DNA from: Pseudomonadota bacterium | GTDB taxonomy: Bacteria > Pseudomonadota > Alphaproteobacteria > Rhizobiales > Kaistiaceae | Direction: 5' to 3' | DNA: 26,298 nucleotides | Assembly (NCBI GenBank): GCA_023391905.1 | Contig: JAEWAD010000488.1 | Span: forward strand, 1-26,298 | Shown: positions 24,053 to 26,298 of the stretch, piece after piece | Layout of the letters: each line of letters opens with the position of its first letter | Position numbering within the stretch: the stretch's first letter is position 1 | The notes under the pieces: model-generated | Database searches by the model: none | What the model saw: only the letters and a program-made list of their open reading frames with translations | What the model was told of the DNA's origin: nothing | Position numbers and translations under genes: made by a program

Positions 24053-26143
24053 TCAGCCCTTGATCGGGCCGCCCTTCGCGCCCGGGGCGCTCGGCAGCGT
24101 CTCCGGGTAGAGCTCGTACTTGCCCTGCTTGTCGGCCGGGACGAAGACGCGCTCGCGGATGATGCTGTCCTCGGCCCAGTTGAACAGGTTGATCGGCACG
24201 CCCTTCGGGATGTTGGCGAAGCGCTTGTTGATGATCAACGCGCCCGGGTACTGGGTCAGGCCGATGCCGTAGACGTTGTCCGTATAGATCTTCTGGAACG
24301 TCTTCATCAGCTCCTTGCGCTCGGCGTTGTCGCTCGAGGCGATGAACTTGTCGACGACATCGACCAGCTCCTGCTCGAACGGCAGCATGTCGACCTGGCC
24401 ATCAGAGCCGGCGCGGTGGAACCAGCTGGTCTTCGGGCCGACCGGGGCAAGGTTGACCGTCTTCTGCACGACCGAGGTCAGGTCTTCCTGGTTGCGGAAG
24501 ATCATCCAGTCGAACTTGCCGGCCTGCTGCAGCGCGTCGCGCTGCTTGCCCTCGACCTGATTGATCAGGACGCGGATGCCGAGCGGTTCCATCATCGAGA
24601 CGACGCCGTCGGCCAGGCTCTTGTCGGTCTGGTAGTCGGCGTTGACGAGGAGCGTGACCTCGACATTGGCGCCGCCTGCCGTGTCGGCCGGGAAGTTCAT
24701 GATGCCGTCGCCGTCGGTATCCTTGAGGCCGGCGGCCGCGAGCTCGGCCTTGGCGCCCTCGAGGTCGAACGGATAGTAGGCGGTCGAGTCCTTGTCGTAA
24801 TAGACGGTGCCCGTGTAGATGCCGCCCGGATAGATGGTCGTGAACGGACCCTTGACGAGCGATTCACCCAGCCGCTTGCGGTCGATCGCCGAGGTGACGG
24901 CCTTGCGGAAGTGCTCGTTGCGGTTCAACTCGCGGACGGCCTGGCCGCGCGCGTCCGGTTCGCCCCAACCATTGCCGGAAAGGTTCTGGTAGAGCGAATA
25001 GCCGATGATGCGCGGGCCGAATTCGAGGCGGGCCGGGGCGTCGGGATCGGCGGAGCGCTTCAGTGCCTCGACGAAGCTTTCCGGCTGCTCGAGGTTGGAG
25101 AAGTCGCCCGATCCCGCCACCGCCTGCACGTCGCGGTCGGCCCAGGTCGAGAGCTTGTAGTGCATCTCGTTCAGGTAGGGCAGCTGGTTGCCGGCCTCGT
25201 CGACCTTCCAGTAGTAGGGATTGCGGCGCAGCACGATGATGTCGTCGGCGCGGTACTCGACCGGTGCCCAGGCGCCCATCACCGGCATGTTCAGGTATTC
25301 CGGCGGGAAGGCGTTCTTGTACTGCTCGTAGGTGTTCTTCGAATATTTCGGGTGCTGCGGCTTCAGGATATGCGCCGGGCCGGGGCAGAAGGTGCCGTAG
25401 GCCATCTGGTAGAGATACTGCTTCGGGAAGGCTTCCTTGAAGGTCCAGATCAGCGTGTAGTCGCCCTCGGCGACCAGCGTCGTGCCGTCACCGAAGGTGC
25501 CGGGCGCGGCGCCGTTCAGCGGCGACACGTTCGGATCGTTGACGTTGTCCTCCCAGTAGAAGATCGCGTCGGCGGTGGTGAAGGGCTGGCCGTCGGACCA
25601 CTTGGCGCCCTCGATCAGGTGCATGGTCAGCTGGTGGCCGTCCTCGGACCATTCCCAGCTCTTGGCGAGGTTCGGCAGCGGCTGCAGCTCGTCGGCGCGG
25701 ATCTGGAACAGCGGGCCCGAGCGGGTCAGGCATTCCGACATGCCGATGTCGATGCCGCCCCAGCCCTGGGTCTGGCCGGCGCTGTAGTTCCAGCCCTCGG
25801 GGCGGCCGCCGATGACGTGGCGCATCGTGTCGCCATAGACGCCGATGCCGTCGACGGTGTTGCCCTTCTTGTAGACCATCGGCTCCTTCGGCAGGCGGTC
25901 CTTGACCGCCGGCAGCTTGCCGGTCTCGACGAAGTTCTTCGTGACCCAGTCGGGCTCGTGATATTCGGGCAGGGCCTTGTATTCGAGGATGTCGGCGGCG
26001 CCGACATAGTCGACCTGGCCCTGGGCGTCGAACTTCGGCGGGTCGGGCGGGTTGATCGGTGCCTTCACCTGGGCGAGGGCGGCCGAGACCGAGACCCCGA
26101 GCAGCAGGCTGGCGGCGCTGAGCGCCAAGACGGAATGCTTCAT
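24053..26143 (-). CDS. Family-5 periplasmic binding protein, probable alpha-galactoside binder (AgpA-like)
   Basis: A 696-residue periplasmic protein. The ATG at 26143 follows GGGAGGAAAC. The signal peptide MKHSVLALSAASLLLGVSVS ends near ALA before QVKAPINPP. The body has the peptide/nickel-binding layout: LQPLPNLAKSWEWSEDGHQLTMHL (about 152-175), WSDGQPFTTADAIFYWED, an RNPYYWKVDEAGNQLPYL strand, and the RKAVTSAIDRKRL-type helix. Its length exceeds typical DppA (about 535), as in the longer sugar-binding members of the family. In Sinorhizobium an OppA-like protein, AgpA, binds raffinose and melibiose. Linkage to melA makes that the best guess. It is the first gene of the operon; its promoter should lie beyond 26144. 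Confidence 0.87.
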   Translation of the reverse strand: MKHSVLALSAASLLLGVSVSAALAQVKAPINPPDPPKFDAQGQVDYVGAADILEYKALPEYHEPDWVTKNFVETGKLPAVKDRLPKEPMVYKKGNTVDGIGVYGDTMRHVIGGRPEGWNYSAGQTQGWGGIDIGMSECLTRSGPLFQIRADELQPLPNLAKSWEWSEDGHQLTMHLIEGAKWSDGQPFTTADAIFYWEDNVNDPNVSPLNGAAPGTFGDGTTLVAEGDYTLIWTFKEAFPKQYLYQMAYGTFCPGPAHILKPQHPKYSKNTYEQYKNAFPPEYLNMPVMGAWAPVEYRADDIIVLRRNPYYWKVDEAGNQLPYLNEMHYKLSTWADRDVQAVAGSGDFSNLEQPESFVEALKRSADPDAPARLEFGPRIIGYSLYQNLSGNGWGEPDARGQAVRELNRNEHFRKAVTSAIDRKRLGESLVKGPFTTIYPGGIYTGTVYYDKDSTAYYPFDLEGAKAELAAAGLKDTDGDGIMNFPADTAGGANVEVTLLVNADYQTDKSLADGVVSMMEPLGIRVLINQVEGKQRDALQQAGKFDWMIFRNQEDLTSVVQKTVNLAPVGPKTSWFHRAGSDGQVDMLPFEQELVDVVDKFIASSDNAERKELMKTFQKIYTDNVYGIGLTQYPGALIINKRFANIPKGVPINLFNWAEDSIIRERVFVPADKQGKYELYPETLPSAPGAKGGPIKG

Positions 26144-26298
26144 GTTTCCTCCCCTTTGAACGGTGCCGGCGCAGGCGCCGCACCCTGTCGGTCGTCGCTT
26201 CGCTGGGCAGATCGTCGATGCGCCTTCTCGCGGGCGCTGCGGCGGCTGCCGAACCGGACGGCGGCTCCTCCCGCCGCCCGGAATCGTCTCGTCAGGCC
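26144..26298 (-). promoter_or_regulatory. Upstream leader of the alpha-galactoside operon
   Basis: This 155-base GC-rich stretch contains the ribosome-binding site and an imperfect hairpin (26162-26184). No convincing promoter hexamers or operator are visible, and the window ends here. Confidence 0.3.

Overview
This window is GC-rich, densely packed bacterial DNA. Gene content points to an alphaproteobacterium, most likely of the order Hyphomicrobiales (Rhizobiales). The clues are many carbohydrate ABC importers, an Opp-type transporter next to melA as in Sinorhizobium alpha-galactoside (agp) loci, a Tim14-like membrane J-protein, and ectoine-catabolism-like EutB and EutE homologues. The species cannot be named from the sequence alone.

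Region 1 (1-3.4 kb) holds a Tat-exported beta-propeller protein on the minus strand whose widely spaced His/Lys/Glu/Asp set fits copper-dependent thiocyanate dehydrogenase. A membrane-anchored J-domain protein (plus) and a 103-residue beta-rich protein of unknown role (minus) follow. Region 2 (3.6-8.4 kb, all minus) is an AraC-family regulator followed by a binding-protein-dependent sugar importer: binding protein, two permeases, and an 84-residue small membrane protein joined to the last permease by an ATGA overlap. An intrinsic terminator closes it.

Region 3 (8.6-18.4 kb) looks like one catabolic cluster. It contains EutE-like (M14-type deacylase) and EutB-like (PLP ammonia-lyase) enzymes, an IclR regulator with a histone-H1-like tail, a second CUT1 importer, a Gfo/Idh/MocA oxidoreductase, and an unusual cytosolic glycoside-hydrolase-like protein. 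Two divergent promoter regions 6 kb apart (10.66 and 16.64 kb) carry the same 37-bp element (31/37 identical), which ties the enzymes and the IclR gene into one candidate regulon. The substrate is unknown. A glycosylated or sugar-linked N-acyl amino compound would fit the enzyme set, but that is inference.

Region 4 (18.6-26.1 kb, all minus) is an alpha-galactoside operon: family-5 binding protein, DppB-like and DppC-like permeases, a fused double ATPase, and the NAD/Mn-dependent alpha-galactosidase MelA, with a terminator behind melA.

Across the window, each of the three binding-protein genes is followed by a perfect 10-bp GC hairpin before its first permease gene. Stop-start overlaps recur inside operons. 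Neither CUT1 importer has an ATPase gene here. Two REP-like paired palindromes lie at 15.4 and 18.45 kb. No tRNA, rRNA, CRISPR array, transposase or phage gene was seen.
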